Source of the DNA: Calliopsis andreniformis
Lineage: Eukaryota; Arthropoda; Insecta; Hymenoptera; Andrenidae
Direction: 5' to 3'
Assembly (NCBI RefSeq): GCF_051401765.1
Contig: NW_027480429.1
Coordinates: 15,628,157 to 15,692,156 of the forward strand
Length of the DNA: 64,000 nucleotides
Shown: positions 35,353 to 48,050 of the stretch, piece by piece
Numbering within the stretch: position 1 is the first letter of the stretch
How the letters are laid out: each line of letters begins with the position of its first letter
Notes under the pieces: model-generated
What the model was told of the DNA's origin: nothing
The model's database searches: none
The model's input: only the letters and a program-made list of their open reading frames with translations
Translations under genes and position numbers: made by a program

Positions 35353-35518
35353 GCATAAAATACAATAAAAATACAACGGTCTTTTCATCGTATAACAGGA
35401 ATAATTGCAACAAGCGTGAAAGTAATGATCATTTCGGCGTTTCGGGCATCCTAGACTTAACTCTGAGGCATTGCTCCACCAGATCGAATAGTTAGGGCCT
35501 AAGAAGTCAACGCCAGAA
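35353..35518 (+). repeat. Monomer class D with TTCG-N6-CGGG element
   Basis: This 166-base monomer is marked by 'caacaagcgtgaaagtaatg', 'catttcggcgtttcggg', 'catcctagacttaactctg' and 'aggcattgctcc'. TTCG at 35433-35436 and CGGG at 35443-35446 are six bases apart. Members I can place have TTCG at about 39578, 42232, 45220, 49700, 54344, 57497, 58990 and 61149, with a related form near 34105. I saw none before 34 kb. The TATAAAA and paired-CCTAGG motifs are both lost in this class ('gtataacagg', 'cctagactta'). Confidence 0.82.
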
Positions 35519-38004
35519 GCATAAAATACCATATAAATACAACAGTTTTTCCATTGTATAAAACGAATAATTGCTACCAGTGTAAAAGTTATGGTCATTT
35601 CTACGTTCCGGGCAACCTAGGCTTCACCCTAGGGCGTTGTTCCACCAGATTGAATAGTTAGGGCCTAAGAAGTCAACGCCTGAAGCATAAAATACAATAT
35701 AAATATAACAGTTTTTCCATCGTATAAAGCGAATAATAGCAACCAGTGTGAAAGCTATGTTCATTTCTACGTTCCGGGCAACGTAGGCTTCACTCTAGGG
35801 CGTTGCTCCACCAGATCAAACAGTTAGGGCCTTAGAAGCCAACGCCCGAAGCATTAAATAGAAAATAAATAGAACAGTTTTTCCATTGTGTAAAACGAAT
35901 AATTGCTACCAGTGTAAAAGTTATGGCCATTTCTACGTTGCGGGCAACCTAGGCTTCACCGTAGGCCGTTGTTCCACCAGATCGAATAGTTAGGGCCTAA
36001 GAAGTGAACGCCAGAAGCATAAAATACAATATAAATACAACAGTTTTTCCATCATATAAAACGAATAATTGCAACCAGTATGAAAGTTATGGACATTTCT
36101 ACTTTCCGAGCAACCTAGGATATACCCTAGGGCGTTTCTCCAACAGATTGAATAGTTAGCGCCTTAGAAGTCAACGCCCGAAGCATAAAATGCAAAATAA
36201 ATAGAACAGTTTTTCAATCGTATAAAACGAATAACTGCAACCAGTGTGAAGGTACTGGTCATTTCTACGTTCCGGGTAACCTAGGTTTCACTCTAGGGCG
36301 TTGCTCCACCAGATAGAATAGCTAGGGACTTATAATTCAACGCCAGAAGAATAAAATACAATACAAGTACAACAGTTTTTCCATCGTATAAAATGTATAT
36401 TTGCAAAAATTGTGAAAGTAATGGACATTTCTACGTTCCGGGCAACCTATGCGACACTCAAGGGCGTTGCTCCACCACATCTAATAGCTACGGCCTTAAA
36501 AGTCAACGCCAGAAGCATAAAATACAATAAAAATGCCACAGTCTTTCCATCGTATAGCATGACTAATTGCAAAGTGCGAAAGTAATGATCATTTCGACTT
36601 TTCTGGCATCCTAGGCTTAACTCTGAGGCGTTGCTCCACCAGATCTAAGAGTTAGGGCCTTAGAAGTCAACGCCCGAAGCATAAAATGCAATAAAAATAC
36701 AACAGTTTTTCCATCGTATAAAACGAATAATTGCTACCTGTGTGAAAGTTATGGTCATTTCTACGTTCCGGGCAACCTAGGCTTCCCCCTAGGGCGATGC
36801 TCCAACAGATTGCATAGCTAGGGCCTTAGAAGTCTATGCCCGATGCATAAAATGCAATAAAAATACAACAGTTTTTCCATCGTATAGCAAGAATAATTTG
36901 CAACCAGTGTGAAGGTTATGGTCATATCTACGTTCCGGGCAACCTAGGCATCACTGTAGGGCGTTGCTCCACCAGATCGAATAGTTAGGTCCTTAGAAGT
37001 CAACGCGAGAAGCATAAAGTACAATATAAATACAACAGTTTTTCCATCGTATAAAACGAATAATTGCAACCAGTTTGAAAGTGATGGTCATTTCTACGTT
37101 CCGGGTAACCTAGGCTTCACTCTAGGGCGTTGCTCCACCAGATCGAATAGTTAGGGCCTTAGAAGTCAACGCCCGAGGCATAAAGTATAAAATAAATCGA
37201 ACAGTTTTTCCATCGTATAAAACGAATAATTGCTACCAGTGTGAAAGTTATGGTCATTTCTACTTTCCGGGCAACGTAGACTTCACCCTAGGGCGTTGTT
37301 CCACCAGAAGGAATAGTTAGGGCCTTAGAAGTCAACGCCCGAAGCATAAAGTACAAAATAAATAGAACAGTTTTTCCATCGTATAAAACGAATAATTGCT
37401 ACCTGTGTGAAAGATATGGTCATTTCTACGTTCCGGGCAACCTAGGTTTCACTCCAGGGCGTTGCTCCACCAGATCGTATAGTTACGGCCTATGAAGTCA
37501 ACGCCAGAACCATAAAATACAATATAAATACAACAGTTTTTCCATCATATAAAACGAATGATAGCAACCAGTGTGAAAGTTATGGTCATTTCTACGTTCC
37601 GCGCAATCTTGGCTTTACCCTAGGGCGTTGTTCCACCAGACGGAGTTAGGGCCCAAGAAGTCAACGCCAGAAGCATAAAATACGATATAAATACAACAGC
37701 TTTTCCATCGTATAAAAGGAATAATTGCAAACAGTATGAAAGTAATGGTCATTTCTACGTTCCGGGCAACCTAGGCTTCACTCTAGGGCGTTGCTCCACC
37801 AGATTAAATAGTTAGGGCGTAAGAAGTCAACGCCAGAAGCATAAAATACAATATAAATACAACAGCTTTTCCATCGTATATAATGTATATTTGCAAACAG
37901 TGTGAAAGTAATGGTGATTTCTACGTTCCGGCCAACCTAGGCTTCACTCTAGGGCGTTGCTCCACCAGATCGGATAGTTACGGCCTTAGAAGTCAGCGCC
38001 AGAA

Positions 38005-38502
38005 GCATAAAATACAATAAAGATGCAACAGTTTTTCCATCGTTTAACAGGAATAACTGCAAACAGTGTGAAAGTAATGGCCATTTCTACGTTCCGGGCA
38101 ACCTAGGCTTCACTCTGGGTCGTTGCTCCACCAGATCGAATAGCTAGCGACTTAGAATTAAACGCTAGAAGCATAGAATGCAATAAAAATACAACAGGTT
38201 TTCCATCGTTTAACAGGAATAACTGCAAACAGTGTGAAAGTAATGGCCATTTCTACGTTCCGGGCAACCTAGGCTTCACTCTGGGTCGTTGCTCCACCAG
38301 ATCGAATAGCTAGCGACTTAGAATTAAACGCCAGAAGCATAGAATGCAATAAAAATACAACAGTTTTTCCATCGTATAACCGGAATAATTGCAACCAGTG
38401 TGAATGTAATGGTCATTTCTACGTTCCGGGCAACCTAGGCTTCACTCTGGGTCGTTGCTCCACCAGATCGAACAGCTAGGGACTTAGAATTAAACGCCAG
38501 AA
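38005..38502 (+). repeat. Three consecutive like monomers in exact 166-bp register
   Basis: Starts at 38005, 38171 and 38337 give three monomers of exactly 166 bases. All carry 'ggcttcactctgggtcgttg', and at least the first two share 'cgtttaacaggaataactgc' and 'tagcgacttagaattaaacg'. The stretch 38041-38165 is almost unchanged at 38207-38331, the difference being 'aacgctag' against 'aacgccag'. In a zone of diverged neighbours this is a recent single-monomer amplification. Confidence 0.85.
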
Positions 38503-39399
38503 GCATAAAATACAATAAAGATACAACTGTTTTTCCATCGTCTAACAGGAATAATTGCAACAAGCGTGAAGGTAATGGTCATTTCTACGTTCCGGGCAAC
38601 CTAGGCTTCACCATACGGCGTTGTTCCACCAGATCGAATAGTTAGGGCCTAAGAAGTGAACTCCAGAAGCATAAAATGGAATATAAATACAACAGTTTTT
38701 TCATCGTATAAAACGAATAATTGCAACCAGTATGAAAGTTATGGTCATTTCTTCTTTCCGGGCAACCTAGGCTTCACCCTAGGGCGTAGCTCCCACAGAT
38801 TGAGTAGTTAGGGCCTTAGAAGTCAATGCCCGAAGCATAAAATGCAATAAAAATACAACAGTTCTTCATCATATAACAGGAATAATTGCAACCGGTTTGA
38901 AAGTGATGGTCATTTCTACGTTCCGGGCAACCTAGGCTTCACTCTAGGGCGTTCCTCCACCAGATCGAACAGCTAGGGCCTTAGAAGTCAACGCCCGAAG
39001 CATAAAATACAAAATAAATAGTACAGTTTTTCAATCGTATAAAACGAATAATTTCTACCAGTGTGGAAGTTATGGGCATTTCTACTTTCCGGGCAACCTA
39101 GGATTCACCCTAGGGCGTTGTTCCACCAGATGGAATAGTTAGGGCCTAAGAAGTCAACGCTAGAAGCATAAAACACGATATAAATACAACAGTTTTTCCA
39201 TCGTATAAAACGAATAATCGCAACCAGTATGAAAGTTATGGTCATTTCTACTTTCCGAGCAACCTAGGCTTCACCCTAGGGAGTTGCACCACCAGATCGA
39301 ATAGTTAGGGCCTAAGAAGTGAACGCCAGAAGCATGAAATACAATATAAATACAACAGTTTTTCAATCATATAAAACGAATGATAGCAACCAGTGTGAT

Positions 39400-39880
39400 A
39401 GTTATGGTCATTTCTACGTTCCGGGCAACCTGGGCTTCACTGTATGGCGTTCTTCCACCACATCGAATAGCTACGGCCTCAGAAGTCCACGCCTGAAGCA
39501 TAAAATACAATAAAAATACAACAGTCTTTTCATCGTATAACAGGAATAATTGCAACAAGCGTGAAAGTAATCATCATTTCGGCGTTTCGGGCATCCTAGA
39601 CTTAAGTCTGAGGCATTGCTCCACCAGATCGAATATTTAGGGCCTTAGAAGTCAACCCCAGAAGCATAAAATACAATATAAATACAACAGTTTTTCCATC
39701 GTATAAAACGAATAATTGCAACCAGTATGCAACTTCTGGTCATTTCTACATTCCGAGCAACCTAGGCTTCACTCTAGGGCGTTGCTCCACCAGATCGAAT
39801 AGTTAGGACCTTAGAAGTGAACGCCAGAAGCATAAAATACAATATAAATACAACAGCTTTTCCATCGTATAAGAGGAATA
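39400..39880 (+). repeat. Three-monomer block shared with 42054-42534
   Basis: Offset 2654 bases (16 monomers, two bases short). Both copies carry 'aacctgggcttcactgtatg', a class D monomer, 'gaatatttagggccttagaa', 'gtcaaccccagaag', and 'accagtatgcaacttctggt'. The same succession with further changes is part of HOR B, so this is probably its precursor. Confidence 0.78.
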
Positions 39881-39989
39881 ATTGCAAACAGTATGAAAGT
39901 AATGGTCATTTCTACGTTCCGGCAACCTAGGCTTCACTCTAGGGCGTTGCTCCACCAGATCGAATAGTTAGGTCCTTAGAAGTCAACGC

Positions 39990-41069
39990 CAGAAGCATAA
40001 AATACAAAATAAATAAAACAGATTTTCCGTCGTACAAAACGAAAAATTGCAAACAGTGTGAAAGATATGGACATTTCTACGATCCGGGCTACCTAGGCTT
40101 CACCCTAGGGCGTTGCTCTACCAGATCGAATAGTTAGGGCCTTAGAAGTCAACGCCCGAAGCATAAAATACAAAATAAATACAACAGTTTTTCCATCGTA
40201 TAAAACGAATAATTGCTACCAGTGTGAAAGTTATGGTCATTTCTACGTTCCGGGCAACCTAGGCTTCACTCTACGGCGATGCTCCACCAGATGAAACAGA
40301 TAGGGCATTAGAAGTCAACGCCCGAAGCATAAAATACAAAATAAACAGAACGGTTTTTCCATTGTATAAAACGAATAATTGCTGCCAGTGTAAAAGTTAT
40401 GGTCATTTCTACGTTCCGGGCAACCTAGGCTTCACCCTAGGGCGTTGCTCTACCAGATCGAATAGTTAGGGCCTTAGAAGCCAACGCCCGAAGCATAAAA
40501 TACAAAATAAATACAACAGTTTTTCCATCGTATAAAACGAATAATTGCTACCAGTGTGAAAGTTATGGTGATTTCTACATTCCGGCCAACCTAGGCTTCA
40601 CCCTAGGGCGTTGCTCCACCAGATCGAATAGTTAGGGCCTTAGAAGCCAACGCCCGAAGCATAAAATACAAAATAAATACAACAGCTTTTCCATCGTGTA
40701 AAAGGAATAATTGCAAACAGTGTGAAAGTAATGGTCATTTCTACGTTCGGGCAACCTAGGCTTCACTCTACGGCGTTGCTCCACCAGATCGAATAGTTAG
40801 GGCCTTAGAAGTCAACGCCCGAAGCATAAAATACAAAATAAATAAAACAGATTTTCCATCGTACAAAACGAAAAATTGCAAACGGTGTGAAAGATATGGA
40901 CATTTCTACGATCCGGGCTACCTAGGCTTCACCCTAGGGCGTTGCTCTACCAGATCGAATAGTTAGGGCCTTAGAAGTCAACGCCCGAAGCATAAAATAC
41001 AAAATAAATACAACAGTTTTTCCATTGTATAAAACGAATAATTGCTGCCAGTGTGAAAGTTATGGTCAT
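39990..41069 (+). repeat. Five-monomer duplication with class E monomers (offset 829 bp)
   Basis: The word 'gtacaaaacg' lies at 40032 and 40861. Both copies continue with 'aaaaattgcaaac', 'gatatggacatttctacgat' and 'ccgggctacctaggcttcac'. The offset is one base less than five monomers, consistent with a one-base deletion in an intervening 'acgttcgggcaacc'. Confidence 0.78.
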
Positions 41070-43260
41070 TTCTACATTCCGGCCAACCTAGGCTTCACCC
41101 TAGGGCGTTGCTCCACCAGATCGAATGGTTAGGGCCTTAGAAGTCAACGCCAGAAGCTTAAAATACAATAAAGATGCAACAGTTTTTCCATCGTTTTACA
41201 GGAATAACTGCAACCAGCGTGAATGTACTGGTCATTTCTACGTTCCGGATAACCTAGGCTTCACTCTAGGGCGTTGTTCCACCAGATCGAACAGTTAGGG
41301 CCTTAGAAGTCAACGCTCAAAGCATAAAATACAAAATAAATGAAACAGTTTTTCCATCGTATAAAATGAATAATAGCTACCAGTGTGAAAGTTATGGTCA
41401 TTTCTACGTTCCGCGCAACCTGGGCTTTACCCTAGGGCGTTGTTCCACGAGATGGAATAGCTAGGGACTTAGAATTCAACGCCATAAGAATAAAATACAA
41501 TATAAGTACAACAGTTTTTCCATCGTATAAAATGAATAATTGCAACCAGTGTGAAAGTTATGGTCATTTCTACATTCCGGCCAACCTAGGCTTTACCCTA
41601 GGGCGTTGTTCCACCAGATCGAACAGTTAGGGCCTAAGAAGTCAACGCCAGAAGTATAAAATACAATGTAAATATAACAGTTTTTCCATCGTATAAATCG
41701 AATGATTGCTACCAGTGTGAAAGTTATGGTCATTTCTACGTTCCGCGCAACCTGGGCTTTACCCTAGGGCGTTGTTCCACCAGATCAAATAGCTAGCGAC
41801 TTAGAATTAAACGCCAGAAGCATAGAATACAATAAAAATACAACAGTTTTTCCATCGTATAACAGGAATAATTGCAACCAGTGTGAATGTAATGGTCATT
41901 TCTAGGTTCCGGGCTACCTAGGTTTCACTCTAGGCCGTTGCTCCTCCAGATCGAATAGCTAGGGCCTTAGAAGTCAACGCCCGATCCATAAAATACGATA
42001 TAAATACAACAGCATTACCATCGTATTAAATGAAAAATTGCAAACAGTGTGAAAGTAGTGGTCATTTCTACGTTCCGGGCAACCTGGGCTTCACTGTATG
42101 GCGTTCTTCCACCACATCGAATAGCTACGGCCTCAGAAGTCCACGCCTGAAGCATAAAATACAATAAAAATACAACAGTCTTTTCATCGTATAACAGGAA
42201 TAATTGCAACAAGCGTGAAAGTAATGATCATTTCGGCGTTTCGGGCATCCTAGACTTAACTCTGAGGCATTGCTCCACCAGATCGAATATTTAGGGCCTT
42301 AGAAGTCAACCCCAGAAGCATAAAATACAATATAAATACAACAGTTTTTCCATCGTATAAAACGAATAATTGCAACCAGTATGCAACTTCTGGTCATTTC
42401 TACATTCCGAGCAACCTAGGCTTCACTCTAGGGCGTTGCTCCACCAGATCGAATAGTTAGGACCTTAGAAGTAAACGCCAGAAGCATAAAATACGATATA
42501 AATACAACAGCTGTTCCATCGTAGAAAAGGAATAATAGCAAACAGTGTGAAAGTAATGGTCATTTCTACGTTCCGGGCAACCTAGGCTTCACTCTACGGC
42601 GTTGTTCCACCAGATCGAATAGTTAGGGCCTAAGAAGTCAACACCAGGAGAATAAAATACAATAAAAATACAACAGGCTTTCCATCCTATAACAGAAATA
42701 ATTGCAACCCGTGTGAAAGTGATGGTCATTTCTAATGTTCCGGGCAACCTAGGCTTCACCCTAGGACGTTGCTCCACCAGATCGAATAGTTAGGGCCTAA
42801 GAAGTGAACGCCAGAAGCATAAAATACAATATAAATACAACAGTTTTTCCATCGTATAAACCGAATAATTGCAACCAGTATGAAACTTATGGTCATTTCT
42901 ACGTTCCGGGCAACCTAGGCTTCAGTGTATGGCGTTCTTCCACCACATCGAATAGCTACGGCCTCAGAAGTCCACGCCTGAAGCATAAAATACAATAAAA
43001 ATACAACAGCTTTTCCATCGTATAGCAGGAATAATTTGCAACCAGTGTGATAGTAGTGGTCATTTCTACGTTCCCGGCAACCCATGTTTCACTCCAGGGC
43101 CTTGCTCCGCCAGATCGAATAGTTACGGCCTAAGAAGTCAACGCCAGAAGCATAAAATACGATGAAGATGCAACAGTTTTTCCATAGTATAAAAGGAATA
43201 ATTGCAATCAGTGTGAAAGTTATGGTCATTTCTACATTCCGAGCAACCTAGGCTTCACTC

Positions 43261-43570
43261 TAGGGCGTTGCTCCACCAGATCGAATAGTTAGGTCCTTAG
43301 AAGTCAACGCCAGAAGCATAAAATACGATATAAATACAACAGCTTTTCCATCGTGTAAAAGGAATAATTGCAAACAGTGTGAAAGTAATGGTCATTTCTA
43401 CGTTCGGGCAACCTAGGCTTCACTCTAGGTCGTTGCTCCACCAGATCAAATAGCTAGCGACTTAGAATTAAACGCCAGAAGCATAGAATACAATAAAAAT
43501 ACAACAGCTTTTACATCGTATAAAACGAATAATTGCAACCAGTGTGGAAGTTATGGTCATTTCTACGTTC
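43261..43570 (+). repeat. HOR B lead-in, matching 52385-52694
   Basis: Nearly two monomers at an offset of 9124 bases (4480 + 4644). They include 'ccatcgtgtaaaaggaataa' (anchor at 43351 and 52475) and 'tagcgacttagaattaaacg'. Because this piece precedes the first HOR B unit and also closes the second, it fixes the phase of the HOR. Confidence 0.8.
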
Positions 43571-46500
43571 CGGGCAAGCTAGGCTTCACTCTACGGCGTT
43601 GCTCGACCAGATCGAATAGCTAGGGCCTTAGAAGTCAACGCCCGAAGCATAAAATACAAAATAAATAGAACAATTTTTCCATCGTATAAAACGAATAATT
43701 GCTACCAGTGTGAATGTTATGGTCATTTCTACGTTCCGCGCAAGCTGCGATTTACTCTAGGGCGTTGTTCCACCAGATGGAACAGTTAGGGCCTAAGAAG
43801 TCAACGCTAGAAGCACAAAATACGATATAAATACAACAGCTTTTCCATCGTATAAAACAAATAATTGCAACCAGTGTGATAGTTATGCTCATTTCTACGT
43901 TCCGGGCAACGTAGGCTTCACCCTAGGCCGTTGTTCCTCCAGATCGAATAGTTAGGGCCTAAGAAGTGAACGCCAGAAGCATAAGATGCAATAAAAATAA
44001 AACAGTTTTTCCATCGTATAAAAAGAATAATTGCAATCAGTGTGAAAGTTATGGTCATTTCTACATTCCGAGCAACCTAGGCTTCACCCTAGGGCTTTGC
44101 TCCAACAGATTGAATAGTTAGGGCCTAAGAAGTCAACGCCAGAAGCATAAAATACGATTTAATACAACAGCTTTTCCATCGTATAAAAGGAATAATTGCA
44201 AACAGTGTGAAGGTAATGGTCATTTCTACGTTCCGGGCAACCTAGGCTTCACCCTAGGCCGTTGTCCCACCAGATAGAATAGTTAGGGCCTAAGAAGTGA
44301 ACGCCAGAAGCATAAAATGCAATATAAATACAACAGTTTTTCCATCGTATAGCAGGAATAATTTGCAACCAGTGTGATAGTAGTGGTCATTTCTACATTC
44401 CGGGCAACCCAGGTTTCACTCCAGGGCATTGCTCCACCAGATCGAATAGTTACGGCCTAAGAAGTCAACGCCAGAAGCATAAAATACGATGAAGATGCAA
44501 CAGTTTTTCCATCGTATAAAAAGAATAATTGCAATCAGTGTGAAAGTAATGGTCATTTCTACATTCCGAGCAACCTAGGCTTCACTCTAGGGCGTTGCTC
44601 CACCAGATCGAATAGTTTGGTCCTTAGAAGTCAACGCCAGAAGCATAAAATACTATATAAATACAACAGCTTTTCCATCGTATAAAAGGAATAATTGCAA
44701 ACAGTGTGAAAGTAATGGTCATTTCTACGTTCGGGCAACCTAGGCTTCACTCTACGGCGTTGTTAAACCAGATCGAATAGTCAGGGCCTAAGAAGTCAAT
44801 ACCAGAAGAATAAAATACAAAACAAATACAACAGCCTTTACACCGTATAAAACGAATAATTGCAACCTGTGTGAAGGTAATGGTCATATCTACGTTCCGG
44901 GCAACCTAGGCTTCACTGTCGGGCGTTGCTCCACCAGATCGAAATGTTAGGGCCTAAGAAGTCAACGCCCGGAGCATAAAATACGATATAAATACAACAG
45001 CATTTCCATCGTATTAAATGAATAATTGCAAACAGTGTGAACGTAGTGGTCATTTCTACGTTCCGGGCAATCTAGGCTTCACAGTATGGCGTTCTTCCAC
45101 CACATCGAATAGCTACGGCCTCAGAAGTCCACGCCTGAAGCATAAAATACAATAAAAATACAACAGTCTTTTCATCGTATAACAGGAATAATTGCTACAA
45201 GCGTGAAAGTAATGATCATTTCGGCGTTTCGGGCATCCTAGACTTAATTCTGAGGCATTGCTCCACCAGATCGAATATTTAGGGCCTTAGAAGTCAACCC
45301 CAGAAGCATAAAATACAATATAAATACAACAGTTTTTCCATCGTATAAAACGAATAATTGCAACCAGTGTGCAACTTATGGTCATTTCTACATTCCGAGC
45401 AACCTAGGCTTTACTCTAGGGCGTTGCTCCACGAGATCGAATAGTTAGGACCTTAGAAGTCAACGCCAGAAGCATAAAATACGATATAAATACAACAGCT
45501 GTTCCATCGTATAAAAGGAATAATTGCAAACAGTGTGAAAATAATGGTCATTTCTACGTTCGGGCAACCTGGGCTTCACTCTACGGCGTTGTTCCACCAG
45601 ATCGAATAATTAGGGCCGGAGAAGTCAACGCCAGAAGCATAAAATACAATATAAATACAACAGTTTTTCAATCGTATAAAACGAATAATTGCAACCAGTA
45701 TGAAACTTATGGTCATTTCTACGTACCGGGCAACCTAGGCTTCACTCTAGGGCGTCGCTCTACCAGATCGAATAGTTAGGGCCTTAGAAGTCAACGCCCG
45801 AAGCATAAAATACAAAATAAATACAACAGTTTTTCCATCGTATAAAACGAATAATTGCTACCAGTGTGATAGTTATGGTCATTTCTACTTTCCGGGCAAC
45901 CTAGGCTTCACCCTAGGGCGTTGTTCCACCAGATTGAATAGTTAGGGCCTAAGAAGTCAACGCCAGAAGCATAAAATACGATATAAATACAACAGCTTTT
46001 CCATCGTATAAAAGGAATAATTGCAAACAGTGTGAAAGTAGTGGTCATTTCTACGCTCCGGGCAACCTAGGCTTCACTGTATGGCGTTCTTCCACCACAT
46101 CGAATAGCTACGGCCTCAGAAGTCCACGCCTGAAGCATAAAATACAATAAAAATACAACAGTCTTTTCATCGCATAACAGGAATAATTGCAAACAGTGTG
46201 AAAGTAATGGTCATTTCTACGTTCCGGGCAACCTAGGCTTCACTGTCGGGCGTCGTTCCACAAGATCGAAAAGTGAGTGCCTAAGTAGTCAACGCCAGAA
46301 GCATAAAATACAATATAAATACAACAGTTTTTCCATCGTATAGAACGCATAATTGCAACCAGTATGAAACTTATGGTCATTTCTACTTTACGAGCAACCT
46401 AGGCTTCACCCTAGGGCGTTGCTCCAACAGATTGAATAGTTAGGGCCTTAGAAGTCAACGCCCGAAGCATAAAATACAAAATAAATAGAACGGTTTTTCC

Positions 46501-48050
46501 ATTGTATAAAATGAATAATTGCTACCAGTGTTAAAGCTATGGTCATTTCTACGTTCCGGGCAACCTAGGCTTCACCCTAGGGCGTTGTTCCACCAGATCG
46601 AATAGTTAGGGCCTAAGAAGTGATCGCCAGAAGCATAAAATACGATATAAAGACAACAGCTTTTCCATCGTATAAAAGGAATAATTGCAAACAGTGTGAA
46701 AGTAATTGTCATTTCTACGTTCGGGCAACCTAGGCTTCACTCTACGGCGTTGTTCCACCAGATCGAATAATTAGGGCCGGAGAAGTCAACGCCAGAAGCA
46801 TAAAATACAATATAAATACAACAGTTTTTCCATCGTATAAAACGAATAATTGCAACCAGTATGAAACTTATGGTCATTTCTACTTTCCGAGCAACCTAGG
46901 CTTCACCCTATGGCTTTGCTCCAACAGATTGAATAGTTAGGGCCTTAGAAGTCAACGCCCGAAGCATAAAATGCAATACAAATACAACAGTTTTTCCATC
47001 GTATAGCAGGAATAATTTGCAACCAGTGTGATAGTAGTGGTCATTTCTACGTTCCGGGCAACCTAGGCTTCACTCCAGGGCGGTGCTCCACCAGATCGAA
47101 TAGTTACGGCCTAAGAAGTTAACGCCAGAAGCACAAAATACGATAAAGATGCAACAGTTTTTCCATGGTATAAAACGAATAATTGCAACCAGTGTGAAAG
47201 TTATGGTCATTTCTACATTCCGAGCAACCTAGGCTTCACTCTAGGGCGTTGCTCCACCAGACCGAATAGCTAGGTCCTTAGAAGTCAACGCCAGAAGCAT
47301 AAAATACGATATAAATACAACAGCTTTTCCATCGTATAAAACAAATAATTGCAACCAGTGTGAAAGTTATGGTCATTTCTACGTTCCGGGCAACCTAGGC
47401 TTCACCCTAGGCCGTTGTCCCACCAGATCGAATATTTAGGGCCTTAGAAGTCAACCCCAGAAGCATAAAATACAATATAAATACAACAGTTTTTCCATCG
47501 TATAAAACGAATAATTGCAACCAGTGTGCAACTTATGGTCATTTCTACATTCCGAGCAACCTAGGCTTTACTCTAGGGCGTTGCTCCACCAGATCGAATA
47601 GTTAGGACCTTAGAAGTCAACGCCAGAAGCATAAAATACGATATAAATACAACAGCTGTTCCATCGTATAAAAGGAATAATTGCAAACAGTGTGAAAATA
47701 ATGGTCATTTCTACGTTCGGGCAACCTGGGCTTCACTCTACGGCGTTGTTCCACCAGATCGAATAATTAGGGCCGGAGAAGTCAACGCCAGAAGCATAAA
47801 ATACAATATAAATACAACAGTTTTTCCATCGTATAGCAGGAATAATTTGCAACCAGTGTGATAGTAGTGGTCATTTCTACGTTCCGGGCAACCTAGGCTT
47901 CACTCCAGGGCGGTGCTCCACCAGATCGAATAGTTACGGCCTAAGAAGTTAACGCCAGAAGCACAAAATACGATAAAGATGCAACAGTTTTTCCATGGTA
48001 TAAAACGAATAATTGCAACCAGTGTGAAAGTTATGGTCATTTCCACGTTC
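43571..48050 (+). repeat. HOR B unit 1 (4480 bp, 27 monomers)
   Basis: The word 'cgggcaagct' occurs at 43571 and 48051 with the intervening order repeated in the next unit. In order it includes the 'caagctgcgatttac' monomer, 'gcaatcagtgtgaaag' monomers, 'gttaaaccagatcg', 'gatcgaaatgttag', a class D monomer (45220), 'gtcaaccccag', 'aattagggccggagaag' and 'gtgagtgcctaagtag'. At about 47827 it jumps to 'tatagcaggaataatttgca', so it ends one monomer shorter than the next unit. Confidence 0.92.

Larger units (their letters stand above)
33780..35520 (+). repeat. Eight-monomer direct duplication (offset 1325 bp)
   Basis: The word 'acggtcttttcatcgtataa' occurs at 34051 and 35376. Around it the succession 'caacaagcgtgaaagtaatg', 'gcatcctagacttaactctg' and 'aggcattgctccaccag' is shared. 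The offset is three bases short of 8 x 166, which a three-base deletion ('tggagttagg' at 34491) accounts for. The copies differ at 'catttcagcg' against 'catttcggcg'. Confidence 0.75.
33616..43260 (+). repeat. Diverged middle zone without a long HOR
   Basis: About 58 monomers of mixed classes. I could not find a period longer than one monomer that persists for several copies; only short local duplications are seen, at offsets 166, 829, 1325, 2654 and 3150 bases. Monomers here carry more private substitutions and small indels. New classes appear that are absent or rare to the left, notably the 'catttcggcgtttcggg' class and the one-base-deleted 'acgttcgggcaacc' class, both of which then dominate HOR B. 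The zone looks older, and may be the source of the right-hand array. Confidence 0.75.
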
